A stretch of DNA of 64,000 bases from Aureitalea sp. L0-47 (GCF_026126405.1 NZ_JAFMTQ010000015.1:1-64000), one strand, 5' to 3'. Positions 35,197 to 43,622 are shown, numbered from the stretch's first letter. Translations and numbers: made by a program. The notes: generated by a model not told the origin, from the sequence alone.

Positions 35197-37647
35197 ATGG
35201 CTAAAACGAAATTAACATCAGTAGACAGTTTGTCATTTCAGGATCTGACCGAAGACGCCGATCTTATCCCCCTTATGACCCCGGAAGATGAAGATGCGAT
35301 GAATAAGGAGGACCTGCCACAGGTGCTGCCCATACTTCCCCTCAGAAATACGGTGTTGTTCCCGGGAGTGGTGATTCCCATTACCGCGGGAAGGGATAAG
35401 TCTATCAAACTTATCAACGAAACCAATAAGGGGAATAAGATGATCGGGGTTGTAGCCCAGAAAGAAGAGGCAAAAGAAGATCCCGGGATAAAGGATATTA
35501 ATCGTATTGGAACGGTGGCTCAGATTCTCAGGGTGTTGAAAATGCCTGATGGGAATACCACCGTGATCATCCAGGGTAAGAAACGCTTCGAAGTGAATGA
35601 GGTGATCACTACAGATCCTTATATGACTGCTACTATTAGCGAAGTTGCCGAAGCGAGACCAGCACCCGATAATGAAGAGTTCAAAGCGATTATAGATTCC
35701 ATCAAGGAAATGGCTCTGGAGATCATAAAAGACAGCCCGAATATTCCTTCGGAAGCTGCTTTTGCCATTCGAAATATTGAAAGCACATCTTTCTTAGTGA
35801 ACTTTGTGTCTTCAAACCTCAATATCACCGTTGCGGAGAAACAGAAGCTTTTAGAGATCAACAACCTGAAAGAACGTGCGCTTGAAACCATGCGCTATAT
35901 GAACATTGAGATTCAGAAGTTATCACTTCGACAGGATATTCAATCGAAGGTAGAGAGTGATATCAGTCAGCAGCAACGTGAGTATTTCCTTCAGCAACAA
36001 ATAAAGACCATACAGGAAGAGCTGGGAGGAAATTCCTATGAGGCGGAGATAGAAGAAATGCGTGCCAGGTCTAAATCCAAGCAGTGGGACGAGAAAGTAA
36101 AGGAACACTTCGATAAAGAACTGGCCAAGCTGCAGCGAATGAACCCGCAGGTAGCCGAATTCAGCATCCAGCGGAATTACCTGGAACTTATACTAGATCT
36201 TCCCTGGAATGAATACAGTGAGGATCAGTTCGACCTGAACCGCGCAAGGAAAATACTGGATAGGGATCATTACGGACTGGAAGATGTGAAGAAGCGAATC
36301 GTTGAATACCTGGCGGTCCTAAAGCTTCGGAATGATATGAAATCACCCATATTATGTCTGTATGGCCCTCCGGGAGTTGGTAAGACATCCCTGGGTAAAT
36401 CCGTTGCAGAGGCACTGGGAAGAGAATATGTTCGAATGTCCCTGGGTGGTTTGAGAGATGAAGCAGAGATCAGGGGACACCGGAAAACATACATAGGAGC
36501 CATGCCGGGACGTGTGGTTCAGAATATAAAGAAAGCGGGTACTTCCAATCCTGTATTCGTTTTAGATGAGATCGATAAACTTTCCATGGGACACCAGGGA
36601 GATCCATCTTCGGCCATGCTGGAAGTGTTGGATCCGGAACAGAACAGCGAGTTTTATGATAACTTCCTTGAATTAGGTTACGATCTTTCTAAAGTAATGT
36701 TCATCGCTACGGCTAATAGTTTGAGCACCATCCAACCGGCCTTGCGAGACCGTATGGAGATCATCAATGTTTCAGGTTATACTATCGAAGAGAAAGTTGA
36801 AATTGGCAAGAGACACCTGCTTCCGAAGCAATTGGAAGAACACGGACTCAATAAATCGCACTTGAGCATAGGAAAACGACAACTCGAAAAGATCGTTGAA
36901 GGCTATACCCGCGAGAGTGGTGTGCGTGGTCTGGAAAAACAAATTGCTAAAATGGTACGTCATGCGGCCATGAAGATCGCCATGGACGAGTCTTATGACC
37001 AGAAAGTGAGCAACGATATGATAGAAAAAGTACTTGGGCCGCCTAAATTAGAGCGTGATAAGTACGAAAACAATGACGTGGCCGGTGTGGTAACGGGCTT
37101 GGCCTGGACAAGGGTAGGAGGAGATATTTTATTTATTGAATCAATTCTTTCTAAAGGAAAAGGGCAACTCACCATGACCGGTAACCTTGGGAAAGTGATG
37201 AAAGAATCTGCTACCATTGCTTTGGAATTCATCAAGTCGAATGCAGACAGACTAGGGTTGCGACCGGAGATATTCGAAAAGTACAATGTACATATTCACG
37301 TTCCAGAAGGGGCTACACCAAAAGATGGGCCTTCGGCGGGTATTACCATGCTAACTTCACTGGTTTCACTCTTCACCCAGAGAAAAGTGAAGAAAAGCCT
37401 GGCGATGACAGGAGAGATAACCCTTAGAGGTAAAGTGCTTCCGGTAGGTGGGATCAAAGAAAAGATATTGGCCGCCAAAAGAGCACGAATCAAGGAGATC
37501 ATGCTAAGTGAAGACAACCGAAAGGACATTGAGGAGATCAAACCGGACTACCTTAAAGGACTTACATTCCATTATGTGAAGAACATGGCGGAAGTGTTAC
37601 AGGTAGCGCTTACGAATCAGAAAGTGAAAAATGCAAAGAAACTATAG
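35197..37647 (+). CDS. lon: ATP-dependent protease Lon
   Basis: An 816-residue Lon protease that unfolds and degrades misfolded and regulatory proteins. Order: N-terminal substrate domain (about 40-240), a coiled region, AAA+ module with Walker A GPPGVGKT (390-397) and Walker [11 protein letters not shown], and the C-terminal peptidase with catalytic S713 ([10 protein letters not shown]) and K754 (GGIKEKIL). It has a ~30-residue N-terminal extension typical of Bacteroidota Lon. Heat or stress control is likely; see the two regulatory candidates upstream. Confidence 0.95.
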   Translation: MAKTKLTSVDSLSFQDLTEDADLIPLMTPEDEDAMNKEDLPQVLPILPLRNTVLFPGVVIPITAGRDKSIKLINETNKGNKMIGVVAQKEEAKEDPGIKDINRIGTVAQILRVLKMPDGNTTVIIQGKKRFEVNEVITTDPYMTATISEVAEARPAPDNEEFKAIIDSIKEMALEIIKDSPNIPSEAAFAIRNIESTSFLVNFVSSNLNITVAEKQKLLEINNLKERALETMRYMNIEIQKLSLRQDIQSKVESDISQQQREYFLQQQIKTIQEELGGNSYEAEIEEMRARSKSKQWDEKVKEHFDKELAKLQRMNPQVAEFSIQRNYLELILDLPWNEYSEDQFDLNRARKILDRDHYGLEDVKKRIVEYLAVLKLRNDMKSPILCLYGPPGVGKTSLGKSVAEALGREYVRMSLGGLRDEAEIRGHRKTYIGAMPGRVVQNIKKAGTSNPVFVLDEIDKLSMGHQGDPSSAMLEVLDPEQNSEFYDNFLELGYDLSKVMFIATANSLSTIQPALRDRMEIINVSGYTIEEKVEIGKRHLLPKQLEEHGLNKSHLSIGKRQLEKIVEGYTRESGVRGLEKQIAKMVRHAAMKIAMDESYDQKVSNDMIEKVLGPPKLERDKYENNDVAGVVTGLAWTRVGGDILFIESILSKGKGQLTMTGNLGKVMKESATIALEFIKSNADRLGLRPEIFEKYNVHIHVPEGATPKDGPSAGITMLTSLVSLFTQRKVKKSLAMTGEITLRGKVLPVGGIKEKILAAKRARIKEIMLSEDNRKDIEEIKPDYLKGLTFHYVKNMAEVLQVALTNQKVKNAKKL

Positions 37648-37689
37648 GAATCGTTCATTGTGATATTGATTCTTAAAAAGTTTTTGTCA

Positions 37690-37764
37690 AACCGAACTTG
37701 ATTCGGTTTCCAAATAAATTGACCATATTGATTTTTAGATTCTGAATTAAATTCAGAATGACAA
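37690..37764. repeat. GTCATTC-type intergenic inverted repeat, copy 2
   Basis: AACCGAA (37690-37696) and TTCGGTT (37702-37708) form one hairpin; then ATTCTGAATT (37739-37748), A, AATTCAGAAT (37750-37759) forms a perfect palindrome with the same arms as copy 1 (19853-19873), followed by GACAA. Confidence 0.7.
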
Positions 37765-37828
37765 CTCGGCTTCTATTTATCCACTTTTATTATCTTCCGA
37801 ATCATTTCGTGCTCCGCCAAAAATAAAT

Positions 37829-37836
37829 TATACTTG
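37829..37836 (+). promoter_or_regulatory. -7 element TATACTTG of porQ, one mismatch
   Basis: One base away from TAnnTTTG, 38 bases before the ATG at 37875. The best promoter candidate in this gap. Confidence 0.4.
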
Positions 37837-37874
37837 CAGTCGTTTTAGATTTCAGGGAAAGAATCTCGCGCTCC

Positions 37875-38894
37875 ATGCACCATACGATAATTTACGTATT
37901 AACTATCTTATTATCGGCTTCAACTTTTGCCCAGGTGGGCGGACGCTCTACTTACCAGTTCCTCAATCTTGTCAATTCTCCCAGGCAGGCGGCTCTGGGT
38001 GGGAAAACTATTACCAATTACGACTACGACGTGACCCAGGGAATGTTCAACCCGGCAAGTATCAATCCTGCCATGGACAACCAATTGTCTTTAAATTACA
38101 CCAACTATATAGGCGATATCAATTACGGGACCGCTGCCTATGCTTATTTATGGGACCGAAGAACCCAGGTGCTCCACGTGGGGGCGACCTATATAAATTA
38201 CGGTCAGTTTGACGGCTATGACGAATTCGGGAATCCCACCAGTAGTTTCAGTGGGGGAGAAGTAGCACTATCATTCGGACATGCACGGAATATTGCTTTT
38301 ACCAATTTTCACGTGGGAGCCAACGTAAAACTGATCTCATCCACTTTGGAAAATTACTCGTCTTTTGGAGGAGCACTGGATATCGGAGTGATGTATGTGT
38401 ATGCAGACTGGGACCTGCACATTACCGCAGTAGCGCGAAACATAGGAACACAGTTCACGCCTTACGACACTGAATACGAGCCGCTCCCTTTTGAAGTTAT
38501 CTTCGGAATTTCGCAAACTTTACAGAATATCCCTATTCGTTGGCATGTTACTATGGATAATTTGCAACGATGGAATGTTGCCTTTTCCAATCCGAACCGT
38601 GAAATAACCGACCTCGAGGGGAATGTGCAAGGTGAGAACATTAACTTTATCGATAATGCGCTACGCCACGTGATCGTTGGACTTGAATTATTTCCCGAAG
38701 GAGGTTTTAACGTCAGACTTGGATACAACTTGAGAAGAGCAGAAGAACTTCGGATAGTTGACAGGCGAGCCTTTGCCGGTCTGAGTGCAGGATTTTCACT
38801 GAAATTGAATAAACTACGCCTAAGCTATTCCTTTGCGAAATACAGTACAGCGGCTTCTACGAGTAACTTCGGACTAAACATCGACTTTCAGTAA
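37875..38894 (+). CDS. porQ: Type IX secretion system protein PorQ
   Basis: A 339-residue outer-membrane barrel with a signal peptide (to about residue 19). PorQ helps anchor A-LPS-linked cargo at the surface in the type IX secretion system. The opening RSTYQFLNLVNSPRQAALGG and repeated NYGQFDGYD-type strands fit the family. Its stop overlaps the cmk start by one base (TAATG), an arrangement seen in Bacteroidota. The T9SS cargo encoded at 8286-10178 suits the same system. Confidence 0.85.
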   Translation: MHHTIIYVLTILLSASTFAQVGGRSTYQFLNLVNSPRQAALGGKTITNYDYDVTQGMFNPASINPAMDNQLSLNYTNYIGDINYGTAAYAYLWDRRTQVLHVGATYINYGQFDGYDEFGNPTSSFSGGEVALSFGHARNIAFTNFHVGANVKLISSTLENYSSFGGALDIGVMYVYADWDLHITAVARNIGTQFTPYDTEYEPLPFEVIFGISQTLQNIPIRWHVTMDNLQRWNVAFSNPNREITDLEGNVQGENINFIDNALRHVIVGLELFPEGGFNVRLGYNLRRAEELRIVDRRAFAGLSAGFSLKLNKLRLSYSFAKYSTAASTSNFGLNIDFQ

Positions 38895-39589
38895 TGGGTA
38901 AAATTACGATTGCAATCGACGGCTATTCATCCACGGGCAAGAGCACTGTAGCGCGGCAATTGGCGGAATGGTTGGGGTATGTATATGTCGATTCAGGTGC
39001 TATGTACAGGGCGGTCACTTTATATGCTATGCGGAAGGGGATCATTTCCGAAGAAAAATTTGACAAAGCCGCACTTATCGATTCGCTTCCGGATATCGCA
39101 CTTGAATTCCGGAAGAATTCTGAAAACAAGGCGGAGATCCATCTCAACGGTGAAAATGTTGAAAAACAGATCCGCACCCTGGAAGTTTCTGAATATGTGA
39201 GTCCGATCGCTACCGTACCTGAAGTCAGACGCAAACTTGTGGCATTGCAGCACACCATGGGAGAAGACAAGGGTGTAGTGATGGATGGTCGGGATATAGG
39301 AACAGTGGTCTTTCCTAAAGCCGAATTAAAGATCTTCATGAATGCCTCTGCGCGAGTTAGAGCCGAACGTCGCTTTAAAGAATTGAATGAAAGAGGTGAT
39401 GAAATTACTTTTAACGAAGTACTTGAGAACGTGAATGAACGAGATCAGATCGACACTACACGAGAAGATTCCCCACTGCGCAAAGCAGAGGACGCCATCG
39501 AGATAGACAATACCGAAACTAATATCGAGGACCAGTTTCATATCATACTTCAATTGGCACAGGACAGGATAGCGGGAAGAGTAAAATAG
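38894..39589 (+). CDS. cmk: (d)CMP kinase
   Basis: A 231-residue nucleoside monophosphate kinase that phosphorylates CMP and dCMP. The P-loop is GYSSTGKSTVARQL (about 9-22), the CMP-binding region includes VDSGAMYRAVTLYA and VMDGRDIGTVVFP, and the lid lies in RAERRFKELNERGD. Coupled to porQ by a one-base overlap. Confidence 0.94.
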   Translation: MGKITIAIDGYSSTGKSTVARQLAEWLGYVYVDSGAMYRAVTLYAMRKGIISEEKFDKAALIDSLPDIALEFRKNSENKAEIHLNGENVEKQIRTLEVSEYVSPIATVPEVRRKLVALQHTMGEDKGVVMDGRDIGTVVFPKAELKIFMNASARVRAERRFKELNERGDEITFNEVLENVNERDQIDTTREDSPLRKAEDAIEIDNTETNIEDQFHIILQLAQDRIAGRVK

Positions 39590-39707
39590 TGCATTACACC
39601 GATAATATTAATCACTTCATCTAATATAACAAGTATATTCCTACATTTTCTTGGATAGTAAGGGTTTATATTGTTGTTTTGACCCGAATTGCCCTAAATT
39701 CCTACAA

Positions 39708-40595
39708 ATGAAACGTATAATACCTACTATTCTATGCGCGTCGTTACTGCTGTGTTTTGTTTCCTGTTCCCAGGATTCAGATTTTTCTGCAGAAACCAGC
39801 CTAGACAGCGCCCATCTTTTACACGAACAATTACCTGAAAGATCTTTAAATCAAAGCACTGAAGGCTTATATCACGGAGCTGTACAGTCTGCTTCCACGA
39901 CATCACGTGGTAAGATCTGGGTCAACATTGCCAATGATGGCATGTTCAATGCCCTTATCCAATTGACTTCCGGAGAATCTTATGTCTTCGAGGCCAAAGC
40001 TGAGCTAATAGGTTCGAATGGTCAATTACCTCTAATCGAATTCGTTGGAGTCAATGGAGATTTTAGAATAGATCTCAGTAACATCCAAAACCCTCTAATT
40101 AATGATCTAACCATTAATGGTGAAGCCTATTACAGCCATCTGGTAAAAAGCATGAGCTCAAATCCGGCCAGTGTTGCTACAGCTGTATTCCTTGAATTCA
40201 GCGACCCTATGTTCAATGGTACCTGGAGTATTATTGCTGATGGTACTTTAGTAAACCCTAATGGTGATAATGGTGATGGAATCACTTCGGTTATGGTTGT
40301 ATATGATGGAGTATCCTATACCGACACTGCTATGGATCTGATCAATGCAGGACCTTGCCTTGGGAACGGAAGTTATGTGCCTACTATTAATTCGTTTGGA
40401 GTAACAGGATCAGTGGTTAGTGATTATCAAAACACTGCCTTCGCCGGAGGAATGTCCAAGTGGGACCTGGGCTACGATGCCGACACGGATACTTATATGA
40501 ATTACATGAATTGTAACGCTGTGGTATCCGGGACTTTTTCCTGGACTAGCGCAGATGGTACAATAATAAAGACAGGGGAGATCATTATGGACTAG
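39708..40595 (+). CDS. Lipoprotein of unknown function
   Basis: A 295-residue lipoprotein (lipobox CFVSC, cysteine near 19), with a beta-rich body and a C-terminal segment WTSADGTIIKTGEIIMD. The chosen ATG at 39708 gives a clean signal (MKRIIPTILCASLLL). I do not recognise the family. It is monocistronic between cmk and a strong terminator. Confidence 0.65.
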   Translation: MKRIIPTILCASLLLCFVSCSQDSDFSAETSLDSAHLLHEQLPERSLNQSTEGLYHGAVQSASTTSRGKIWVNIANDGMFNALIQLTSGESYVFEAKAELIGSNGQLPLIEFVGVNGDFRIDLSNIQNPLINDLTINGEAYYSHLVKSMSSNPASVATAVFLEFSDPMFNGTWSIIADGTLVNPNGDNGDGITSVMVVYDGVSYTDTAMDLINAGPCLGNGSYVPTINSFGVTGSVVSDYQNTAFAGGMSKWDLGYDADTDTYMNYMNCNAVVSGTFSWTSADGTIIKTGEIIMD

Positions 40596-40614
40596 ATTCA
40601 AAAACATATGACAT

Positions 40615-40645
40615 AAAAAAACCACTCTTACGGGAGTGGTTTTTT
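40615..40645 (+). terminator. Terminator after the lipoprotein gene
   Basis: ACCACTC (40621-40627) pairs with GAGTGGT (40634-40640), extended by flanking A and T runs; ends in TTTTTT. Confidence 0.9.
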
Positions 40646-40686
40646 ATTCTGCTAACTTTAACTAAATAACTAATAAGTCCGGTATC

Positions 40687-40821
40687 TTAGAATATGTATG
40701 GCTTTCCCGGCATCGCCATATCACATCGCTGTGAAGCGAGTTTTAAGCGTTTGAGTAGAAACAGGTCCTTTCGTTGCGCCTCCTGCTTCATGATCGTGTG
40801 GATGTTTCTTGCTAAGTTCAT
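40687..40821 (-). CDS. Third small ORF after the micropeptide pair (44 aa, putative)
   Basis: A 44-codon minus-strand frame from an ATG at 40821 to TAA at 40687: it opens MNLARNIHTIMKQEAQRKDL, continues with a basic Leu/Lys-rich helix and ends CDMAMPGKPYIF. The frame is open further upstream to a TAA, so a TTG start eight codons earlier is possible. It lies 62 bases after the second micropeptide on the same strand, with GGAGG-like bases upstream. The plus strand of this stretch is also open for 62 codons, so coding is not proven. It could be part of one short transcript with the two micropeptides. Confidence 0.4.
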   Translation of the reverse strand: MNLARNIHTIMKQEAQRKDLFLLKRLKLASQRCDMAMPGKPYIF

Positions 40822-40883
40822 TGTTCTTGGTTTAATATCCTCCAAAGCTTCTTGCGAAGGAGGATGGGTTAGTTTGCCTTAGT

Positions 40884-40970
40884 TTATCTAAAGCGTCTTT
40901 TTGTGTTCCATGTAAACCCTTTACTTGTTCTGGGCTTTTCGGTTAAGGTGTTGCTATCTAAAGTTCTCAT
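40884..40970 (-). CDS. Micropeptide gene, copy 2 (28 aa)
   Basis: A 28-codon ORF (ATG at 40970, TAA at 40884). The product starts MRTLDSNTLTEKPRTSKGF and ends TWNTKRRFR: a polar N-terminus and a strongly basic, Trp-containing C-terminus, without a signal peptide. It is a diverged tandem copy of the ORF at 41012-41101. Differences between the copies favour synonymous or conservative changes, including a Ser codon that differs at all three bases (AGC against TCA). A and T-rich bases precede the ATG, as is usual for the phylum. No known family is recognised. Confidence 0.6.
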   Translation of the reverse strand: MRTLDSNTLTEKPRTSKGFTWNTKRRFR

Positions 40971-41011
40971 GATTGTTGTTTTTTATAGTTTGATTAGGTC
41001 TTAAAGTGTGC

Positions 41012-41101
41012 TTATGATCTAAAGCGTCTTTTCGAGTTCCATGTGAAACCTAAACTTGTTTTAGGCTTTTCGGTTAAGGTGTTTGAATTTAAAGTTCTCA
41101 T
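41012..41101 (-). CDS. Micropeptide gene, copy 1 (29 aa)
   Basis: A 29-codon ORF (ATG at 41101, TAA at 41012), the upstream member of the pair. It starts MRTLNSNTLTEKPKTSLGF and ends TWNSKRRFRS. Of 28 aligned residues, 24 are identical to copy 2; the changes are Asn/Asp, Lys/Arg, Leu/Lys and Ser/Thr. The 41 bases between the two copies are not conserved, so conservation is confined to the reading frame. A 23-bp dyad lies about 85 bases upstream. Possible roles, all inference: a nucleic acid- or ribosome-binding peptide, a signal, or a toxin-type peptide. Confidence 0.6.
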   Translation of the reverse strand: MRTLNSNTLTEKPKTSLGFTWNSKRRFRS

Positions 41102-41185
41102 TTTAATTAGTTTTAAACTGTTCGTTTTAAGATTGATTTATTCGATTGATGTATTAAGTAGACGACGTACAAATTAAAATGTTAC

Positions 41186-41208
41186 AGTACTTTGCATTAC
41201 ATAGTACT
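41186..41208. promoter_or_regulatory. 23-bp imperfect dyad upstream of the micropeptide genes
   Basis: AGTACT (41186-41191) and AGTACT (41203-41208) flank TTGCATTACAT; the whole block is an imperfect palindrome. On the minus strand a degenerate -7 element (TTAATTTG) lies just downstream of it, so the dyad would cover the -33 region of a micropeptide promoter. A regulator site is likely; the protein is unknown. Confidence 0.5.
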
Positions 41209-41418
41209 ATTTTAACAAATTTTAACAGATCAATTTAGTAGGGAAATAACCTTACCATCTGTTTATCAGCTATTTAATGTTTTTATTTCGAAATAAAGAA
41301 TTTCCTTAATTTTAATAGAGAAGTAATATCTGCGACCACACAGGTCGATAGACACACTATCTATAATGTTCTTTATATAAGGTATAACTTCGTTCGTTTC
41401 ATCAAATGAAGCAAACCC

Positions 41419-41449
41419 TTTGATAATCAAAACTAAAATGGTATTTTTG
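41419..41449 (+). promoter_or_regulatory. Promoter of rpsA (TTTG-N19-TATTTTTG)
   Basis: TTTG at 41419-41422 and TATTTTTG at 41442-41449 with 19 bases between: an exact Bacteroidota promoter. It predicts a leader of about 140 bases before the rpsA ATG at 41598, unusually long for this window. Confidence 0.78.
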
Positions 41450-41468
41450 CCATCCTTTTGGCGGTCAA

Positions 41469-41587
41469 GCAAGTAGCAAAAGGATATAAAAAACCGAAAT
41501 CAAACCCTTCTGTGGGACGACCGGGAAACAACTTGCAGCAACACAGGATACAAAACATTGGTTTCAAATTTCTTTTTCTGAAACCAA
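41469..41587 (+). ncRNA. Structured mRNA leader of rpsA (candidate cis-regulatory RNA)
   Basis: Three pairings can be drawn in the leader: GCAAGT (41469-41474) with ACTTGC (41531-41536); CTGTG (41510-41514) with CACAG (41542-41546), which crosses the first to form a pseudoknot; and a nine-bp hairpin TTGGTTTCA (41558-41566) with TGAAACCAA (41579-41587), ending ten bases before the start codon. Autoregulation by ribosomal protein S1 or by another ligand is plausible. I do not assign it to a named RNA family. Confidence 0.5.
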
Positions 41588-41597
41588 CATTTTTCAA

Positions 41598-43469
41598 ATG
41601 GCTGAAAAAGCAGAAGCTAAAAAAGCAACAAAAGCCAAGGCACCTAAAGCCGAGGCTAAAAAAGCAGAAGCTACAGAAGTAGTGGAGCAACCAAAGCAGG
41701 AAGTATCTTTAAAAGAAAAAGATCCTGAAAAATTTCTAAAAGACTTTAACTGGCACAATTACGAAGAAGGCATCGATCCTATCGACGATGGCAAACTAGC
41801 CGAATTCGAGAAGCTCGTAGCCGAAAACTTCGTAGACACACTAGATGACGAAGTAGTAGAAGGAGAAGTGATCCATATCACAGATCGTGACGCTATCATC
41901 GACATCAACGCTAAAAGTGAAGGTGTAATATCATTGAATGAGTTCCGCTATAATCCGGACCTTAAAATAGGTGATAAGGTTGAAGTATTGATCGATGTTC
42001 GTGAAGACAGTACCGGTCAGTTAATTCTTTCACATAGAAAAGCAAGAACTATCAAGGCATGGGATCGTGTGAACGCGGCTCATGACGAAGGTACCATCGT
42101 TAACGGTTACGTGAAGTGCCGTACTAAAGGTGGTATGATCGTGGATGTATTCGGAATCGAAGCGTTCCTTCCGGGATCTCAGATCGATGTTAAGCCTATT
42201 CGCGATTACGATATCTACGTTGGAAAGACCATGGAATTCAAGGTGGTGAAGATCAACCAGGAATTCAAGAACGTTGTGGTTTCCCACAAAGCGCTTATCG
42301 AAGCGGATATCGAAGAGCAAAAGAAAGAGATCATCGCGCAGCTTGAAAAAGGTCAGGTACTTGAAGGCGTCGTGAAGAACGTAACTTCTTACGGTGTATT
42401 CGTTGACCTTGGAGGTGTAGATGGACTTGTCCACATTACAGACCTTTCCTGGTCTCGTATCAATCACCCAAGTGAAATCGTAGATCTTGATCAGAAACTT
42501 AACGTTGTGATCCTTGACTTCGACGAAGACAAAACACGTATCCAGCTTGGTCTGAAACAACTTAAGCCACATCCATGGGATGCCCTTGGTGAGGAACTTA
42601 AGGTTGGAGACAAGGTAAAAGGTAAAGTAGTGGTTATTGCCGACTACGGTGCATTTATCGAAGTAGCTGAAGGTGTTGAAGGTCTTATCCACGTAAGTGA
42701 GATGTCATGGTCTACGCACCTTAGAAGTGCTCAGGACTTTGTGAACGTTGGAGACGAAGTAGAAGCTGTGATCCTTACTCTGGACCGCGAAGAGCGAAAG
42801 ATGAGCCTTGGTATCAAGCAACTAACTCCGGATCCATGGACAGATATTACAACCAAATACCCTGTTGGAAGTAAGCACAGCGGTATCGTTCGTAACTTCA
42901 CCAACTTTGGAGTATTTGTAGAGTTGGAAGAAGGAATCGACGGACTAATCTACATCAGTGACCTTAGCTGGACTAAGAAAGTGAAGCATCCTAGCGAATT
43001 CACCAATATCGGTGATTCTCTTGATGTGATCGTTCTCGAACTGGATGTTGATGGTCGTAAACTGAGCTTAGGTCATAAGCAAACTACCGAGAATCCTTGG
43101 GATAAGTACGAGGATGAGTTCAAAGTAGGTAGCAAGCATACAGCTGCTATCACTGAGATGGTAGACAAAGGAGCGGTGATCGACTTTAATGACGATATCA
43201 CTGCCTTCGTGCCAATGCGCCACCTGGAGAAGGAAGACGGAACTAACCTTAAGAAAGGTGAGGAAGCCGAATTCCAGATCATCGAATTCAACAAAGAATT
43301 CAAGAAAGTAGTTGCATCGCATATGACCATCCACAAGGAAGAGGAAGCTAAGATCGTTAAGCAAGCTGCTAAAAAAGCGGCTAAGCAGGCGGAAGAAGCG
43401 AAACCAACCCTTGGTGATGCCAACGCGAAGCTACAGGAGATCAAAGACAAGATGGAAGGCAAGAAATAA
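41598..43469 (+). CDS. rpsA: 30S ribosomal protein S1
   Basis: A 623-residue S1. The first ~35 residues are a Lys/Ala/Glu tail (MAEKAEAKKATKAKAPKAEA), then a series of S1-type OB domains with repeated GxVxxxxxxGxFVxLxxxxxGLxHxSxLSW patterns (for example GVFVDLGGVDGLVHITDLSW and GAFIEVAEGVEGLIHVSEMSW). The length and tail fit Bacteroidota S1, which handles mRNA binding in species that use A-rich rather than Shine-Dalgarno sites. Ends in a GAAA-loop terminator. Confidence 0.95.
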   Translation: MAEKAEAKKATKAKAPKAEAKKAEATEVVEQPKQEVSLKEKDPEKFLKDFNWHNYEEGIDPIDDGKLAEFEKLVAENFVDTLDDEVVEGEVIHITDRDAIIDINAKSEGVISLNEFRYNPDLKIGDKVEVLIDVREDSTGQLILSHRKARTIKAWDRVNAAHDEGTIVNGYVKCRTKGGMIVDVFGIEAFLPGSQIDVKPIRDYDIYVGKTMEFKVVKINQEFKNVVVSHKALIEADIEEQKKEIIAQLEKGQVLEGVVKNVTSYGVFVDLGGVDGLVHITDLSWSRINHPSEIVDLDQKLNVVILDFDEDKTRIQLGLKQLKPHPWDALGEELKVGDKVKGKVVVIADYGAFIEVAEGVEGLIHVSEMSWSTHLRSAQDFVNVGDEVEAVILTLDREERKMSLGIKQLTPDPWTDITTKYPVGSKHSGIVRNFTNFGVFVELEEGIDGLIYISDLSWTKKVKHPSEFTNIGDSLDVIVLELDVDGRKLSLGHKQTTENPWDKYEDEFKVGSKHTAAITEMVDKGAVIDFNDDITAFVPMRHLEKEDGTNLKKGEEAEFQIIEFNKEFKKVVASHMTIHKEEEAKIVKQAAKKAAKQAEEAKPTLGDANAKLQEIKDKMEGKK

Positions 43470-43492
43470 ACCCTTCATCTATACTATAGAAC

Positions 43493-43523
43493 AAAAGCCC
43501 TTCAGAAATGAGGGGCTTTTTTT
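43493..43523 (+). terminator. Terminator of rpsA (GNRA tetraloop)
   Basis: A 12-bp stem (43493-43504 with 43509-43520, one G-T pair) closed by a GAAA tetraloop, then a T tract. Confidence 0.92.
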
Positions 43524-43524
43524 A

Positions 43525-43622
43525 TGGGCGTTCCCGTGAAGTAGATCGGAGCTCACTTCACGGGCGGGCTTTCGGCTATACACGCCTTCGGCGGGGTATT
43601 TACCTCTATCCCTAACGCGGAA
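43525..43622. repeat. Candidate dispersed element, GGGCGTTCCC...CCCTAACGCGG
   Basis: A non-coding block between the rpsA terminator and pyrR. It begins GGGCGTTCCCGTGAAG, includes CTTCACGGGCGGGCTTTCGGC and ends TCCCTAACGCGG; CCCGTGAAG and CTTCACGGG form a nine-bp stem. I recall similar GGGCGTTCCC/CGGGCTTTCGGCTA/CCCTAACGCG blocks in other Flavobacteriaceae, but this cannot be checked here, and no second copy was seen in the window. Confidence 0.4.

Noticed and set aside
40694-40882. A 62-codon plus-strand frame over the third small ORF
   Set aside because: It is the mirror of the minus-strand frame that follows the micropeptide pair; its many Cys/Phe residues and lack of a proper start context argue against it.
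40981-41011. The gap between the two micropeptide ORFs as a conserved RNA element
   Set aside because: The gap itself is not similar between the copies; similarity is confined to the ORFs, which favours coding over a structured RNA.
41266-41472. A 68-codon minus-strand frame opposite the rpsA promoter and leader
   Set aside because: It has only a TTG start, covers the rpsA promoter, and its AT-rich content makes an open frame likely by chance. A degraded gene remnant cannot be excluded, but nothing supports it.
42030-42692. A long (220-codon) minus-strand frame inside rpsA
   Set aside because: Shadow of rpsA: the repeated S1 domains and codon bias keep the opposite strand open. rpsA itself is certain.
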